A DNA stretch of 64,000 nucleotides, from assembly GCA_963853835.1 (NCBI GenBank), contig OY970828.1, positions 59,636,861 to 59,700,860 on the forward strand, read 5' to 3'. Source of the stretch: Calendula officinalis. Taxonomy: Eukaryota > Streptophyta > Magnoliopsida > Asterales > Asteraceae. Positions within the stretch are counted from its first letter, which is position 1, and every line of letters begins with the position of its first letter. Both the position numbers and the translations under genes were made by a program. Positions 45,767 through 58,575 of this stretch are shown here, one piece after another. A model generated the notes under the pieces. That model was not told where the DNA came from and made no database searches. It saw only the letters and a program-made list of their open reading frames with translations.

Positions 45767-47784
45767 ATGGGACGTGTTCATATTCAATCAGGCTTCCATC
45801 AACCCCACTTGTTACTACCAAACCCTTTTCTTACTATATTCACTAATCGACACTCTATTCTTCGTCTTCAACAAGAACATCAACTCAATTTCAACAAAAT
45901 CAAATTGATCAAACCCAATTTCGCAACAATCAGAGCCATTTCTACACCATCATCATCATCCGCCATGGTCAAAGCAATTAGGGTTCATGAACTTGGTGAT
46001 CCTGAGGTCTTCCTACTTCTTACCTTACTCTGATATATCAATTCTTATACGTTATGAAACACAATTAAGTTTTTGTTGCAACTTAAGTGGCTGATTGAAT
46101 ATTTTCACTACAAGTCTCGACTTTTGGGGATCAGTAACATTCCAGAATGTTTTGTAGGTGATTGAATAATTAGTATATTCCCTAAGGATGAATCAAACTT
46201 TTGATTGAGTTAATTGATTAAATTCGGCCTAAAATTTAAGATCTTCATATAAGTTGATTTGTGTCTACTGTAACTAGTGTTGTTAACTGAATGATGATTG
46301 CAGTCTGATCAAGAGGAAGTATAAGGATTTTATCAAATCATATAAAATATAATTGACTGTTAATTATGTGGACTTTTAAGATTTTGGTACTATGTTGTTT
46401 TATAAAAGTACTTCTCAAAATGAAAAGCTTAATTGTTAACTGATATAGTTACTCGTTAAGGACTGTAAATATTACTTCAAGTTAAGTGAAGTTGATTTTG
46501 ATCTGTAAAGCTACTAATTTAGTATTACCTTGGGATCAACTGCCAATGTGTGAATGAGTTCTGTAATTACAAATTAAATTAAATATTTATAGGTCATGAA
46601 ATGGGAGGATATTGAAATAGGTGACCCAAAAGATGGAGAGATTAGGGTGAAGAACAAGGCCATTGGGGTAAACTTTATTGATGTTTATTTCCGTAAAGGT
46701 GTCTACAAGGCAGCTGCAATGCCATTTACACCAGGTTTCATGTTTTTTCTTTTTTTATTATATAATAATATTAATATCTGATTTTGTTACAGAGTGGATT
46801 TTTATAAACTTTTTAAATGTGAAGGTATGGAGGCAGTTGGAGTTGTTACAGCTGTTGGTCCTGGCCTAACTGGTAGGCAAATTGGAGATATTGTTGCTTA
46901 TGCTGGAAATCCAATGGGAGCATATGCTGAAGAACAAGTACTTCCTGCAGATAAAGTTGTACCCGTTCCTTCTTCTATCGATCCTGCTGTAGCAGCTTCT
47001 GCTCTGCTCAAAGGAATGACTGCTCAGTTTCTTCTCCGCCGTTGCTTCAAGGTGAAATGTCACTCCATCTTTAATTTATTATTCATTTTTAATTTTTTTA
47101 ATATATAATCTGCATTTTGACAGGTGGAACGTGGGCACACGATCCTTGTGCATGCAGCTGCTGGTGGAGTAGGGTCATTATTATGTCAATGGGCAAATGC
47201 ACTTGGAGCCATTGTTATTGGAACCGTTTCAACCAATGAGAAAGCTGCACAAGCTAAAGAAGACGGCTGCCACCATGTCATTATCACCAAACAAGATGAT
47301 TTTGTTAAAAGTGTTAATGAAATCACTTCAGGTCAAGGGGTTGAAGTGGTCTATGATTCTGTTGGAAAAGATACATTTCAAGTAATTATTAACAAATCTT
47401 TTAATTACAATGATTTTAATGAAGACAGATTATTTAATTTAATTTGTTGTTATCAATTTTTAGGGATCATTAGCATGCTTAAAGGTTAGAGGACACATGG
47501 TGAGTTTTGGGCAGTCATCTGGTGCGCCTGACCCCGTGCCATTATCTGCACTTGCGGTTAAGTCCTTGTACTTAACAAGGCCTTCTTTAATGCAATACAC
47601 TGCCACACGAGATGAGTTACTTGAAACCGCTGGTGAGGTTTTTGGTAATCTTTCAAGTGGGGTATTACGGGTTCGGGTCAACCATAAGTACCCGCTTTCT
47701 CAGGCGGCCCAAGCCCATTTGGATCTTGAAAGCCGAAAGACCTCGGGCTCTGTTGTGTTGATACCCGATGGGGTTGAGGTTTAA
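45767..47784 (+). CDS. NADPH:quinone oxidoreductase (zeta-crystallin type MDR)
   Basis: Medium-chain reductase without catalytic zinc, expected to reduce quinones or enones with NADPH. Five exons, 45767-46006, 46593-46734, 46825-47051, 47124-47381 and 47464-47784, give 1188 nt or 395 residues. The GroES-like half runs from MVKAIRVHELGDPEV through GVNFIDVYFRKGVYK. The nucleotide-binding motif is ILVHAAAGGVGSLLCQWANA. The C-terminal half holds VVYDSVGKDTF and VSFGQSSGAPDPVPL. The first 66 residues, rich in Ser, His and Asn with few acidic residues, could be an organelle transit peptide. Alternatively, translation may begin at Met45965, giving a 329-residue cytosolic form of the usual core length. 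The gene starts 120 bp after a Helitron end. Confidence 0.92.
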
Positions 47785-48037
47785 TATGTGTGTTGTATTT
47801 GTGAAATATGAACAATGGGTGTTTGTTTTTCGTTTTTTCTTGTTTTTTGTCGCATTGTTGGTAAATGGTAATATTTTGGGATAATAAGTTCGGAATTATG
47901 TTTATAGGTTATTGAAGCTTTCGGAAATAATAAGTTTGGAATTATAGTTCGGTTTCTGTAATACAGATGTAGGTTGTCAAATTTTGATTAAAATCGATTA
48001 AGCAAGTGAAGTAGTGAACTATGAGCCATTAAGTTTA

Positions 48038-48516
48038 CTAGTAGGGTACCCGTGCAATGCGGCGGCGGATATCCAGAAACAATATTTCGTGGCGAGCAAG
48101 TGTTGTTCGTTTACACGGTTTTTCCAACAAAATTCCGCAAATGAATGATTTTTTCCGTCTTTAAAAATTGCAATTAGTAATCATTATCATCTATAATATA
48201 ATAATACATTCAAGTTCAACAAACTTAAGGATTATAATTAAGGAATATGTGAGCACACAAACAAATACCTTGATCATGGAAAATTCGATACAATATGTTT
48301 TCTATTTAAAGTTGGTTGTTTATTTATTCTAAACAAAGTGTCATTTAGATCAATCGGTTAACACACAGTCTGTACTCAGAAAAGGTCTTGTGTTCGAATC
48401 CTGTAAGCAACATTCTTTATTTTTGCGGTGTTTAAGATGTTACTAAAAGTAGAAAAAAGTTTAAGTTTAAGGACTTATATATTTCGTAGTCCTAAACACA
48501 TTATAAAGGAGTAAGA
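48038..48516 (-). mobile_element. Short Helitron, sister of 14643-15118
   Basis: On the minus strand it starts TCTTACTCCTTTATAATG and ends with GC-rich ATCCGCCGCCGCATTGCACG, a few bases, then CTAG. It is inserted A|T (A at 48037, T at 48517). 479 bp against 476 bp for the sister copy; both have a tRNA-like stretch. The tandem array to the right repeats its 5' half. Confidence 0.8.
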
Positions 48517-48564
48517 TAAGATATGCGTTATGTTGAAAGATGAACAAAAGCTTCTATCTTCTTA

Positions 48565-49765
48565 AGATACACTTATAGGTAGTATAGTCAATTTAAGAAG
48601 TAATTAATTGGGTGGTAAGTATATTCTGAAAAATTAGTACTGAAAAATTAGTATAGTCAATAAGTGTTGAATAGTCATGACGTTTCCGGAAAAATTAAAT
48701 TGTAACGGAAATAAAAGAGGGGAAAAATGCGAGCATTTTCAGTGATATGTACTTTGTTTTTTTGGATAAAACAAAGTGTCATTTAGAGCAATTGGTTAAC
48801 ATACAGTTAGATTTCACAAGAGGTCTTGTGTTCGAATCCTGGAAGCAACACTTTTTTATTTTTGTGGTGTTAAAGAAGTTACGAAAAGTGAAAATGTCCT
48901 TAAGTTTAAATTTAAGGAGTTGCTATATTTAGCAGTCCTAAATGCTTTATAGATAGTATAGATAAGATACACTTATAGGTAGTATAGTCAATTTAAGAAG
49001 TAATTAATTGGGTGGTAAGTATATTCTGAAAAATTAGTACTGAAAAATTAGTATAGTCAATAAGTGTTGAATAGTCATGACGTTTCCGGAAAAATTAAAT
49101 TGTAACGGAAATAAAAGAGGGGAAAAATGCGAGCATTTTCAGTGATATGTACTTTGTTTTTTTTGGATAAAACAAAGTGTCATTTAGAGCAATTGGTTAA
49201 CATACAGTCAGATTTCACAAGAGGTCTTGTGTTCGAATCCTGGAAGCAACACTTTTTTATTTTTGTGGTGTTGAAGAAGTTACCAAAAGTGGAAATGTCC
49301 TTAAGTTTAAATTTAAGGAGTTGCTATATTTAGCAGTCCTAAATGCTTTATAGATAGTATAGATAAGATACACTTATAGGTAGTATAGTCAATTTAAGAA
49401 GTAATTAATTGGGTGGTAAGTATATTCTGAAGAATTAGTACTGAAAAATTAGTATAGTCAATAAGTGTTGAATAGTCATGACGTTTCCGGAAAAATTAAA
49501 TTGTAGCGGAAATAAAAGAGGGGAAAAATGCGAGCATTTTCAGTGATATGTACTTTGTTTTTTTTGGATAAAACAAAGTGTCATTTAGAGCAATTGGTTA
49601 ACATACAGTCAGATTTCACAAGAGGTCTTGTGTTCGAATCCTGGAAGCAACACTTTTTTATTTTTGTGGTGTTGAAGAAGTTACCAAAAGTGGAAATGTC
49701 CTTAAGTTTAAATTTAAGGAGTTGCTATATTTAATAGTCCTAAATGCTTTATAGATAGTATAGAT
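48565..49765. repeat. ~400-bp x3 tandem array built on a Helitron 5' end
   Basis: Three head-to-tail copies: 48565-48964, 48965-49365 and 49366-49765. Copies 2 and 3 are nearly identical (they share an identical 68-codon chance frame); copy 1 is slightly more diverged. The right ~190 bp of each unit, from the tRNA-like AATTGGTTAACATACAGT to AAGTTTAAATTTAAGGAG and the terminal TAGATAGTATAGAT, is homologous to the 5' half of the Helitron at 48038-48516. The left ~200 bp is unrelated spacer. Non-coding. Confidence 0.88.
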
Positions 49766-50995
49766 TAGGGGTTCACTAATAGTTTGAACCAACGACCCAT
49801 ATCGGACGGTCCCAAAGATTAGTGGGTTTGTACATTCGCACCTCTTTGTAATGTTTAATTGGCTTTTAATATAATTTCATTATGAGTGTCTATACAAATA
49901 CGCGAAACCATTAGTTATGGGATGTAAATCACGTGTTATAATTTCTGATTAGTTAATTATGAGTTTTATCCGAACAAAAGAGGCAAAATCAAATGGCATT
50001 TGGTTCTCATGTATTAGAACCGAACCGTCAAAACTATCTTAATAACCAAACCAAACCAAGTTACAATTTGGTTGTCCAGTTTTACAATTTGGTTTATTCT
50101 TGTAATATTTATATCATGACATCCTTACAAAAATATAAAATGTTAATGACTATAAACTTAAGTTCTTAGTTAATTAATTAATCAATTTACTAATGTGTCA
50201 ATACACAATAAAAGTAATACTTGAAAATGTGCCTCATATATCTAACCGGTATCAAGGGTGTCAACGGTAACGACGAGGTTGAGTGGCTAACGATTGCCAT
50301 GCTATACAAGCCAAAGTTTTACGGAGGATTTGTAAAATTATATGATGAAAACGAGATAAGTTGTGACTATTAAGCAAAAGTGATTGAAGATACTAGTTTT
50401 AGAGCCTTAAGTGGGTTAAGTCAAACCGCCACCTCTGCGCCACCTCAACGCCACCTCAACGCCACATCATTATTTCATATTTCACATTCAAAATTGCAAA
50501 TACCCTTTCTACCATCTCAAGCCATTTGAGCCCCGTATCTTTTTTTTTTCTTTTTCATTTTTTAAAAACAACCAAGTATTTCATTAAAACAAAAAAAAAA
50601 TTACAAATAAAAAAAACAGAAAAAAGTAACGACACCGGGATCCATATACATCTTGGAAGTAGGTTTGTGTTGAATAAATGAAGTTGTATAAGGTTGAAGT
50701 TTGAAAATGTGGTGTGAAAAAATGAAAGGAATATTTTGGTATTTATAAAAGGTTCAAGTTTAATTTAAAAAAAGACAAAAACTTCGAAATATTTTCGTTG
50801 CCAACGGCTGATGCCACGTGGTTGTAGCCCATTGGCTTGCTGCTCTCGCAGGTGGAACCACAGATGCGGCCATTCACACCGAGCACGGTGTGGTGGCGCG
50901 CGGGTTTAGGCTGGGGTGACACATGACAGACTACCATCTCGCCACTACACCGCCCCCTCTTGTATAGATTGTTTGGCATATATGCTAACTATATA
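49766..50995. other. Intergenic with GC-rich island
   Basis: Mostly AT-rich. At 50400-50460 the word CGCCACCTCAA is repeated, and 50800-50960 is GC-rich (CACGGTGTGGTGGCGCGCGG). Together they may be the arms of another Tourist-like element, but ends and duplication are not clear. Confidence 0.35.
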
Positions 50996-51317
50996 CTTCT
51001 TCCGTATCAAAATAATTGAATCACTTTGAAGTTCACATTTTTTGAGGCAAAATAAGATAATAAGAGATTAGTGAAATTAAACTGGGTAATTATAATGGAT
51101 GTAGACCCACACTTTTTATTATTTTATTGCTTTTATAGGAAGATGACAAGCAATGGATGAGCCTCACACCTTTAATGATGTTTAAAAATGTATAAAGTAA
51201 AGGTAAATGAGTAATTTTAAATATAAAAACTTACCAAATAAGATAAATTCTTAAAGTGATTCACTTATTTTGATACATCCAAAAAAAAATGATTCATTTA
51301 TTTTGATACGAAGGAAG
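50996..51317. mobile_element. Stowaway-like MITE, CTTCYTCCGTATC family
   Basis: Ends CTTCTTCCGTATCAAAATAA and TTTTGATACGAAGGAAG, flanked by TA. 322 bp; relatives at 27389-27701 and 59008-59321. Confidence 0.85.
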
Positions 51318-53073
51318 TATATGAAAAGTAATAATAAGCAAATCTGCTATTCAATTCATTCAATTCAACTATTATACATTTAGCATTGCAAAGCTACTGT
51401 TCATTGTAAATGAACGGAACGGGCATTAAAAGGAAACGGGATTTGCAAAATATTTTAAAAATGTCCTCTACAATAAATAAAGGCTATTTTGGTAAATTAT
51501 ATCCAATCTAAATAATCACCATATGTTACTATACTAATTAAAAAGAATGCATAGTTAGTTTAGGCCCACACATGATATAATTTAGAATCGCATATACATA
51601 TTTGGCATATTCTCTGGGTTATGATCCGTTGAGGAGTTAAAAATTGGTAAGGAATGCGAGTACAATTTCTAACCAATTATTTTAAAGGTTTTGGATCGTT
51701 GTCAGAAACTTTGGATCTTTATGAGAAAATATTTTTTAATAAAGATCCAAAAAATTTGTCTCTTAACTTTTGTATTTTCAACTGGGATAATTTTGTGCAA
51801 CGTCATAACTTGGTTTATTAGAAAATAATCTTAAGATTTTAAGTTTATTTAAACTTATTAAACTATAAAATTCTTTATAGATCATATATTTACGCATTCC
51901 ATATCATATTTTGAAAATTTAAGAAATTACCAATAATAGTACGACTTATTTTATTTTGATGTTAATATCGTTACTTTTATATGATACGATGCTATAAAGT
52001 TTTAATCATAAATAAAAAATCAAAATATCAAATTGAATAAAAGCAAAATTTTATTTTCCACCTAAGAAAATGAAGATTTTAAAATCGCGCTGCAACTATA
52101 TTGCTCGTTCAGTTTACAATCATACAAACCACTTCCTGATATCAATTGTCAACTGCATATACATGAAATTTCATTTGTAGATGCTCTAAATTTCATAAGG
52201 AAGAATGCATAAGTCAAACTTTATTTAACAATGCGGACAATTGTATTTTATTATCTTTAATTTCCTATATTGTTTAACAAATAATTTTTGTTATTTTACG
52301 TATTTGAACTCTTACTTTTAGAATTTTTACATGCTACACATGATTTATCACGGGTTATAAGCTAGTTTAGTTCCTATAATAAAAATCAAAACTAATCCGT
52401 AGACAAAATATATAATTATTCGGCTCTTTTCAAAAACCAATTCAAAAAGCAAAAATATCAAACCAAATAGTCAATCCAAATTATTTAATTAGATTATTCG
52501 ATTATATGTAAATAGTAACTTCCCTATGTATTTATGTGAGTGTAGGAATCTTTTGTATGAGTAATATGATGGGTGTGACCATTATGTGCTAGCTCCAAAG
52601 TGCGGTGGTGTTTATATAGGCATTAATGTCCAAGCCAAGATTGCTTCTTTAAAAAAAATTCAAATATTTTTTCTATGGCTAATATGAATTTCTTTTTGGG
52701 TATGTAATATTGCTAGCTTAACCGCATACTAGAAACTTTAACTCTGATTTACAAAATATGTTTCTACACAACAAATTCTTAACAATATAATATTCGTGTA
52801 TATATATACAGTTAAATCAAGATGAATAACTTGAAAATTACTATTAACATTGAAATTAAATAATATAAATTGTTTGTAGACGTGATAAAATGAATAAATT
52901 AAAACTGGACACATATGTTAGGTAAGAAATTTAAATGATTCAGGTTCACCATTTTAAATCAACGAACTTAAATTTACCAATTAAATATACACTTTAAATA
53001 ACTCAAATTAACTATTTTTAATAAATGAACTCAAGTTAAACTCAGTTACATAACTCAAATTATCGTTTTTTAA
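51318..53073 (+). other. Intergenic with a Helitron 3' end
   Basis: At 52338-52365 is a Helitron 3' terminus: CATGATTTATCACGGG stem remnant, spacer, CTAG, host T. A possible 5' end TCTACAATAAATAAAGG is at 51467 but lacks the preceding A, so only the 3' end is asserted. The rest is AT-rich. Confidence 0.5.
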
Positions 53074-53375
53074 GACTATGGGGTATGGACCATGTGGTGG
53101 TGTGGTGCTCATGTAGCAACGACCACCCCGTTAAAAGAAGGGGAACACCACCCCCCTCACAAGTGGTGGTGTGTTGTGTTGATGGGTCCCACATTTTGTC
53201 TCACCAAAGCTTTCACCACACCCGTGGTCTCAAGTTATAGTGGCCACTCCCGTTAACCCCCCTTACCACATGTGGTGGGGGGCGGTGTTCATTTTTTTTC
53301 CCGGTGGTATGGTCCACTCCACATAGGATCCGCCTCAGCACCACCACCACATCAAGAGGCCCATACCGTATGACC
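53074..53375. mobile_element. Tourist-like MITE, GGTCATACGG family
   Basis: Ends GACTATGGGGTATGG and the complement of GGTCATACGGTATGG, flanked by TAA (53071-53073, 53376-53378). 302 bp, rich in CCACC/GGTGG. Confidence 0.82.
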
Positions 53376-54579
53376 TAAGTAAATGAACTATTCGTGCCTA
53401 GTGTTTTGCGGAAAGCCCCAACACGGCGTCGTATTATATGCATATGTCCTAGGGGGCACAACAGTAAATTTCTTCAAATCGGGGAACCAATGCCATCCGT
53501 GCTTATTACAAAAGCACGTGAGGTGCGGGCACGTATGCGCCTCGTTTTCTCTCTCTAAGATCTTCCAACGGAATTGATATTTTCTCTCACTTCATTCCCT
53601 CACTCTCTCTCTAGAATTGTCTGAGAGAAGATTTGCAGAAACCTTCATCCTCGTGTTAATGGCGGATTACTCAAAACCTTCAACATTTTCTCTTCTTTAA
53701 CTAGTTAAAAAGCTATTCCTGCATTTAATCTCTCGAAGAACGTACTGAGTGCAAGCTCTAAGCTAAATCACTAGGGTTTCGATCGATAAAGCAGCTGAAA
53801 TTAAAAGGTATACTAGTTTTCTGTCGATAACTTCATTTTTGTGGCTGTTTCTGTAACGTCATCTTGATTCTCAGTACGTTTTCTATTCCTGATGTCTGTA
53901 GTACAATATAGACCAGCTTATCAGTTTGAATTTATTTCTTTTGAGAAGAACGGATATGGAGAATTTGATCGAGTGTTCTAGTTAATGCATTAAATGTAGC
54001 TTTCATGATTTTATTTACCTGAGATCATTCTATTTTCGAATAAATCCACGGAGTCAATGAGCTTACTAAATGTTTTTCTTTCTACTTTTCTAGGTAATAT
54101 TATTTCATTGATCTTGTATTCAAACCCTTGCAGATCATTTAATACTCTTATTCGAATTCCTTTTCCCTTCTGCGATTATGTTTTGGTTTTGTACGTATAA
54201 TCATGTGCGTATTGATGATTTCACATTTACACACGCATAAATATGTGATACGAGTGTGTGGTGTGTGTGTGTGTGTAAAAGCATTGTTGAATAGTGCGAT
54301 CTCAGAAAATCGATCTGTGTGTGTCGATCTGTTCTTGTTTCTATTAATGGAAGTTATTTTTTAATAAAGTTTATAGAATGATTTCTTTTGATATAATCCA
54401 AAACCCTAAACTCACGATATATATATGTTTTCCTGTATTTTCGGTGGATAAGTCCATGCAAGTCTAAACAATCACCTGTCAATTTCATCATATTCCATTT
54501 TTCTTTTCATCTGGAATCATATGTGTCCCTAACATTTCGTTTTATAAAATTTTCACAGGTTAACGTACTGTGAGTGAAA
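53376..54579 (+). promoter_or_regulatory. Promoter and 5' UTR of AMEIOTIC1-like gene
   Basis: CT-rich CTCACTCTCTCTCTAG near 53600 fits a transcription start region. A splice donor near 53808 (AAAAG|GTATAC) and acceptor at 54558 (TTCACAG) would make a 5' UTR intron of about 750 bp. A (GT)n run is at 54250-54275. Inferred, not shown. Confidence 0.45.
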
Positions 54580-55859
54580 ATGGAAACTTATCATCGCAAA
54601 CGATCAAAAAGTGCCACCATCGGCCGTAACAATGTAATCTCTCTCTCTCTCACACACACATGCTCAGTTAGGGCACAGCAATATGGCACTGCATTACATT
54701 ATGATCAGATGTTTGCTTTTTCAGTTACAGTAATCCTTTTTGTTTTTTCTCTCTCTAGAGACTCTAGCCCACGCTCCTTTCACACGCGCTAATATTTGTT
54801 ATCTCTTGCTATTGTACTACAAACAAAAGCATAAAGAAACATATCTGCTGATCATAAACAAATGAAAAATGCTGCATAAAGATATTTCCTTATAGTATGT
54901 GTGTGTTAGTTTGCAGTATTAATCTGATCATAAAAACCATTTGTGGGTACAGGAAATTATATGCTTAAAAAGGAAAGAAATGAGCAGCTGCGCACAAGCA
55001 CAAACATCAAATATGGACAGACAACTTCTGATTGATACTAATGGTACATATATACCCAACATGTATTATACTCTATAGTTCAATATATAGAGTATATTAC
55101 ATTATTATATAACTATTTATCATCAACACTTTCTAGACCCAAACTAATTTTCATTTCAATCTTTAATGGCTGCTCATGGTTTTATGTGTGAAACAGATGA
55201 AGTCATGAATGATGTTGAACTAGGCTCTGTTTACGAGATATATCACAAAAACCTTCCTCCTAGAACTCCCGTTCAGCTGAGATCAACTCGTGTTGTTATG
55301 GTAGTTAATCAAAAAATTAACTCAAAAGTTTAAACCTTTTATTGATGTGTATTCTAACTAATTAATGCTTTTTTTTCTTCTTTTCAGGTGAGTGAGAAGA
55401 CTGAATTGAATGTTGCAATTAGGTATCCAAGTATTCTATCATTGCAGACTTATTTTAGTCATGGGATTTCTGAGATGTACCCTGCTTTAGATGAGAAATT
55501 TGTAATGGGAATAAAGCTTGCAAGTAAAGTGCTTTTAAGGCAAGTTCCATCCAAAGAATTTGCAGAGAAAAAGCATTTAAAAGGTTTCTGGCTGGTGAAT
55601 TCAAACCCTGAATTTGGGTCACGTTTTGTTTTGAAAAATGAAGATATTGGATTAGCTAGAGAACTGAAGAACAATAAGATATTAAAATGGGGTGTAAGAA
55701 GACAAGTTACATTTGTTGGGAGACCTAAAGATACCATGAATATGCAAAATAAAAAAGAAAGTAACAATCATGAAGTTAAAGAGGTTAAAAAGGTGGAAGT
55801 TGATGATGATGCAGATCAAGATGATGATGATGAAGTTGAAGAAGAAGAAAGCCATGATG

Positions 55860-55891
<32 letters not shown>

Positions 55892-58575
55892 GATGATATT
55901 AAAAATGTTAAAAAGAGTACCAGGAATTTGAGAAAGAGAAAGAAGCTTAAACAAGCAAACCATTTATGGCAAGTTAATAAAAAACCAATGAATAAATGCA
56001 AAAAATTAACAACCAGAGATCCCACTGATAGATGGTCAAAGGAAAGGTAAAAATGTTTGAACTTTTTGCTTAATTTTAAGTTCAATCATTTACAATTAAT
56101 GTAATATAATAAATGTATACTTAATTACTTATCATTAAATTAATGCATTAATTGCAGGTACATGGCTGCTGAGTTAAGTCTTCTAGAAGCAATGAAAGAA
56201 AAGAAAGCAATAATCGGAAACCCAATTACAAGGCCTGCACTTAGAATTGAAGCACGAAAGAGAATTGGTGACACTGGTCTTTTAGACCACTTGCTTAAAC
56301 ACGTGGCAAACAAGGTGGCGCCAGGTGGCACCTTACGGTTTCGACGGTTACATAATGCCGATGGTGCAATGGAATATTGGCTCGAAAATGCAGATTTACT
56401 TAAAATTAGGAAAGATGCTGGTGTGACTGACCCGTTTTGGACCCCACCACCCGGTTGGAAACCCGGTGATTCTCCTATCCAAGATCCGATTATCGCTAAA
56501 GAAATTAGTCACCTCAAAGAAGAAATTTCATATCTCAAAAGGTATAAATAATTATTTGTTTCATTAATTTTAAAAAAAGTTTGAAGCTTTTATGATGCTA
56601 ATTAAATGGTGGTAATAATAATATATTATTGGCTAATAATTATTATGAATACACAGGGAGTATTTACCGAAGAAGCAGCATGAAGAAGAAATCGCAAGTC
56701 TGAAAAGGTAATTAGTATATGGAAAACATATAAGATACTAATTTAATATTATTAATACGTTTCTAGTTAATTAATTAGAATTATGTGTGTAAAAATTAAC
56801 AGGGAGATTCAGGAGTTAAAGTCAATGAATAAGCATGAGAAAAGTCAAGATATGGTGGTCTCTGAACTTGTTGACAAGAGTCCGAAGAAGTCAGTGATGG
56901 ATATTTGCAATTTTTTGCTTAATTCATCAGAGTCTGAAATTACAACTGATGTAGATGACTCAAAGGTGAAAATTTGTTTATTTTTTATGGCTTACTGAAA
57001 TGTTTCCTTATATGATCATTTGAATATGCCTTTTTTCATGTTCTTTTAAGCAGGAAAAAAACAAGAAACCAATGCTGGTGATTTCAGATTTCCTCAAGAA
57101 GATAGAGGTCAGTAATCCAATTAATGTTCAATGATGTATAAGTTAGTCAAACTCGATTAATTAATTAATATACGCTTGAGAATTGAAGTTACGTATATTG
57201 GATGATAAAATCAAATTTTATGTGTCAGTAATACATGCTACCAGTCTTTCTAATTTCTGTTTATAACAGTTGACTAGAGTGGATATTTGAATTAATAAAT
57301 GGGAATATTTATATTTAGGAATTCATTGGAGTTTCTCACATTAATTAGGGGGAATATTTCTGCTCTTTAGAGTAACTATGTATTTCAGAAAATTTAAAAG
57401 CAACAAAATCGTATTTCTTATAGAGCATGCATTAAAAATATAGAATTTACATCTAGCAAGTTTTAAGGTTAAAGTTATATGTTTTTTAAATGCTAGCATG
57501 CATTTGTTGATTTGTCAAAGAGATTCTTAATATTTTTTAAACTAAAGAATTATTTAAAATTAAATTAAATATTTCTTAATATTATGTGTGAAATCTTATT
57601 TTTCATATAACGGTAGAAATTCAAAAGTGAGTGAGGGTTGGCCATGCACATACATGTATGACAAAGTCTAAAATAATCCGTATATAGTATGAATAAAATG
57701 TGTTATATTAATTCGACAAGTTTGACTTGTATTATGTCTGTATTTATCTACATACAAAACATAGATATATGATGTAGGAAATATTAGTACATATATATGT
57801 ATGATGGTATTAATTAAAACATTTGGAAATATGTTGCAGAGTGAGGTTGGTAAGGAGACAAGAAGCCCAACAGAATTAATGAGCGAATCAGAAGGTGCAG
57901 AAAAAGAATCAGAAAAGCAGAAAGTAATGTCAGATAAGAATGAAGGTGTGGCATTACGAAAAGAATCTGCAGGTGATGAGAACACATCTGCTCGGAAAGC
58001 TGTACCAACCGCCGGTGGACCACCACTTTCGCCTGAGGGAAAAGCAGCTAAGATTGAGAGGCTGAAGAGTGGGTTCAGACTTTGCCGACCACAAGGATCA
58101 TTTCTCTGGCCTAATATGGTGAACCCCACAACCACCGCCTCTTCTGCCAGCTGTCCATCTCTTCAGGTAGAGGATTTTCTGGTGGTCCCAACTCCACCTT
58201 CTGTTAACTCCTCCACCCCACCACAGCTACCGTATCACCACCACCACCTGGCATCACCCACGGTCAAGCCTGTGCCGGAGAGACGCCCAGTCACCGTCAC
58301 CGTTTCAGAGCCACCCTCTATCAACCTCAATGACATCCCCACCGCCACTTCTCCGACAACTATTGTGAGTGTAACTTTATTCAATTGAGAAAAGTTTCAA
58401 GTTTAATTTTTTTTTATTTGTTGACCACTTAATTAATAATCATAAAGTTTAATTAATTTGTTAATTTCAGAAGTTAGTGGCGTCTGGAGTGAAGAACGAT
58501 CCATTCAAGAAAAGAAAGATATCATCCTCTTCGTCGTGCTTGACCAACACAGTAACTCCACCTGTTTGGCTCTAA
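54580..58575 (+). CDS. AMEIOTIC1/DYAD/SWITCH1 family meiotic protein
   Basis: Nuclear protein of the plant AM1/DYAD/SWI1 family, which in maize, rice and Arabidopsis is needed to enter meiosis and protect sister-chromatid cohesion. Ten coding exons: 54580-54633, 54953-55043, 55197-55300, 55388-56046, 56158-56541, 56657-56707, 56803-56965, 57054-57107, 57840-58364 and 58471-58575; 2190 nt, 729 residues, all in phase. The N-terminal conserved block is GSVYEIYHKNLPPRTPVQLR and then VAIRYPSILSLQTYFSHG. A long Asp/Glu tract follows (DDDDEVEEEESHDDD). The core is DRWSKERYMAAELSLLEAM, EARKRIGDTGLLDHLLKHVA, GTLRFRRLHNADGAMEYWLE and FWTPPPGWKPGDSP. Short exons 6-8 encode a coiled coil (EEISYLKR repeats). 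The C-terminus is low-complexity and Pro/Ser-rich. It could be the single AM1 gene or a paralogue. Confidence 0.92.
55798..55905 (+). repeat. (GAT)n coding microsatellite
   Basis: Interrupted GAT/GAA/GAC triplets in exon 4 encode the acidic tract of the AM1-like protein. Length variation here would stay in frame. Confidence 0.85.

Noticed and set aside
48747..49734. Repeated 61-68-codon frames, nearly identical
   Set aside because: They are chance frames copied by the 400-bp tandem array and include the tRNA-like sequence; no protein family seen.
51467..52365. Full Helitron from 51467 to 52365
   Set aside because: The 3' end is convincing but the proposed 5' TC is preceded by C, not A, and has no sister copy; only the 3' end was kept.
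57668..58135. 155-codon antisense frame
   Set aside because: It overlaps the AM1-like exon 57840-58364, which joins in phase on the plus strand.
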